Virus record (IMG/VR): IMGVR_UViG_3300031951_000521 | Span: 1-37,766 of that record | DNA length: 37,766 nt | From: a virus | Strand: one strand, 5' to 3' | Part shown: positions 37,115 through 37,766 of the stretch, in pieces | Layout of the letters: each line of letters begins with the position of its first letter | How positions within the stretch are numbered: the first letter of the stretch is position 1 | Made by a program: the position numbers and the translations under genes | Notes under the pieces: model-generated | Databases searched by the model: none | The model's input: the letters and a program-made list of their open reading frames with translations, nothing else | Told to the model about the DNA's origin: nothing

Positions 37115-37139
37115 CAATCCTCCAGTTTTCAGCGATAAT
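37111..37139 (+). promoter_or_regulatory. Early sigma70-type promoter
   Basis: TTGACA (37111-37116) and GATAAT (37134-37139) with a 17-base spacer. It overlaps the stop codon of the small lipoprotein gene and leads into ATG 37175. Confidence 0.7.
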
Positions 37140-37174
37140 ATCCCCGTTGAGAGAGAAAACAAGGAATTATCAAA

Positions 37175-37372
37175 ATGACTACTGCACCAATCTGCCCATG
37201 CTGTAACACTGCACTAGTGCCACGTGTATTTGCTGGCTACTATGACCGATTCACCTGCTGGACCTGCGCCTGCACCGATGCTGATACACTGATACCAGGT
37301 GCTACCATCCTTGCTGGTGGATATGGCTGGGGCACCACTGGTGACCTTGCAACCGCTGATGACTTAGGGTGA
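37175..37372 (+). CDS. Small Cys-rich, probably zinc-binding protein
   Basis: The 65-residue protein has ICPCCNTALV and FTCWTCACTDA: a CPxC-type pair and a second CxxCxC set, fitting a zinc ribbon. The rest is Gly/Thr/Ala-rich. AAGGAA at 37161-37166 precedes ATG 37175. Function unknown, possibly a host-protein binder made early. Confidence 0.58.
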   Translation: MTTAPICPCCNTALVPRVFAGYYDRFTCWTCACTDADTLIPGATILAGGYGWGTTGDLATADDLG

Positions 37373-37376
37373 TATA

Positions 37377-37550
37377 ATGAAATTTGAATCAAACAAAGTT
37401 TTTATTGTAATTGATATGTCTGAGGGTATGGGACCTAGAACGATCCTACGTGTATTTGCCGACTATGATTCCGCACTGTATTATGGTGAAGGACTAGTGG
37501 TAGATGGTGTTATCAATGAGTTTGATGTATATGAGCGTGAGGTGTACTGA
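37377..37550 (+). CDS. Small alpha/beta protein of unknown function
   Basis: A 57-residue frame starts at ATG 37377 and ends at TGA 37548. It begins MKFESNKVFIVIDMSEGMGP and has a helix after RVFADYDSALYYGEG and a final strand. No motif is clear; the start follows TAG and seven bases. Function unknown. Confidence 0.48.
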   Translation: MKFESNKVFIVIDMSEGMGPRTILRVFADYDSALYYGEGLVVDGVINEFDVYEREVY

Positions 37551-37647
37551 ACCGCATTATATTGCATGTGGTGAGGATGCATTATATTGCATCCGCAAAC
37601 GCACTATTTATGGCGTGCTGGAGGAGCGTGTGGCAGCGGCCTACTAA
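37531..37647 (+). CDS. 38-residue overlapping frame
   Basis: ATG 37531 to TAA 37645 encodes a 38-residue polypeptide with HYIACGEDALYCIRKRTIYG in the middle, overlapping the preceding gene by 20 bases. It covers most of the gap to the promoter at 37698, but contains a repeated 14-base DNA motif (37554, 37579) read in two frames, so it may not be coding. Confidence 0.38.
   Translation: MSVRCTEPHYIACGEDALYCIRKRTIYGVLEERVAAAY
37554..37592 (+). repeat. Two copies of GCATTATATTGCAT, 25 bases apart
   Basis: The 14-base sequence occurs at 37554-37567 and 37579-37592, each nearly palindromic. Because the spacing is 25 bases it is read in different frames of any gene here, which points to a DNA-level role such as protein-binding sites before the promoter at 37698. 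Confidence 0.4.
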
Positions 37648-37697
37648 ATGTTGCGATATTCGCACTGCACCGCACTACACCTAGTAGCACCAGGCGC

Positions 37698-37726
37698 TTG
37701 ACAATGCCCACCCTGGCTGCTATAAT
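37698..37726 (+). promoter_or_regulatory. Early sigma70-type promoter, extended -10
   Basis: TTGACA (37698-37703) and TATAAT (37721-37726), both perfect, with a 17-base spacer and TGC before the -10. It is the best consensus match of the set and drives the gene beginning at 37753. Confidence 0.8.
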
Positions 37727-37752
37727 GCCGTTTTCAGTGACGGAGAACCACG

Positions 37753-37766
37753 ATGACAAAATTGCA
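37753..37766 (+). CDS. Start of a gene cut by the window edge
   Basis: ATG 37753 follows GGAG at 37742-37745 and the perfect promoter at 37698. Only four codons (MTKL) are present before the end, so nothing can be said of function. Confidence 0.55.

Noticed and set aside
1-37766. CRISPR arrays, insertion sequences, integrase or attachment sites
   Set aside because: No regular repeat-spacer array, transposase, terminal inverted repeats or integrase motif was seen on either strand.

Overview
The window is a fully one-directional (+ strand) stretch of a tailed double-stranded DNA phage genome, most likely a T4-like myovirus of an aquatic Gram-negative host. The evidence for a phage is the density of short overlapping genes (ATGA, TAATG and TGATG junctions), T4-type late promoter octamers (TAAATA core), a gp61-type primase, phage ribonucleotide reductase, ThyX, a GH19 endolysin with a spanin pair, and three tRNAs. 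The Gram-negative host is inferred from the outer-membrane porin, several lipobox proteins and the spanins. DNA is AT-rich, and no gene on the minus strand looks real.

Layout. (1) 1-5654: a tightly coupled sugar/cyclitol cassette: end of an unknown gene, SAM O-methyltransferase, glycosyltransferase-like protein, sugar nucleotidyltransferase, APH/choline-kinase-like kinase, a sedoheptulose-7-phosphate cyclase of the 2-epi-5-epi-valiolone synthase (EEVS) type, a short-chain dehydrogenase and an unknown protein. (2) 5697-15015: late virion-associated genes behind TAAATA promoters: a 900-residue nucleotidyltransferase/P-loop-kinase fusion, a small basic Cys protein, a conserved structural protein, two modular proteins joined by EEVEQLDE-like linkers (one holding a HicA-like module), and further structural genes. 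(3) 15002-17874: lysis region with inner and outer spanin candidates, GH19 endolysin, a lipoprotein, holin-like membrane proteins and an XhlA-like protein. (4) 17910-24089: DNA precursor and replication genes: primase, ThyX, NrdA, a class I amidotransferase, thioredoxin, NrdB and small proteins. (5) 24204-27619: exported proteins: PstS, a phosphate-selective OprP/OprO-type porin, a secreted unknown protein and a secreted staphylococcal-nuclease-type enzyme. (6) 27620-32565: mixed accessory genes, including a GIY-YIG protein, GmhA-like isomerase, a penicillin-binding-protein-like D,D-peptidase and a 2OG-Fe(II) oxygenase. (7) 32566-32807: tRNA-Leu(UAA), tRNA-Met(CAU), tRNA-Arg(UCU). (8) 32827-37766: mostly unknown small genes of the early type, under repeated sigma70 promoters with exactly 17-bp spacers.

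How the parts work together. Early promoters resembling strong host sigma70 promoters drive the small genes at the right end and the primase/nucleotide operon. Late promoters drive the virion, phosphate-uptake and lysis genes. The nucleotide operon supplies dNTPs and dTMP; PstS plus porin would bring phosphate across the outer membrane and periplasm during infection.

The most unusual feature is the first 5.6 kb. It reads as a pathway that cyclises sedoheptulose 7-phosphate to a C7 cyclitol, then phosphorylates, nucleotide-activates, reduces, methylates and transfers it, chemistry otherwise known mainly from acarbose/validamycin-type natural products. A second candidate is the set of possibly capsid-packaged modular proteins at 5.7-13 kb, whose N-termini and linkers resemble T4 capsid-targeting and prohead-protease sites. 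All function calls come from reading motifs and remembered families; no search was run.
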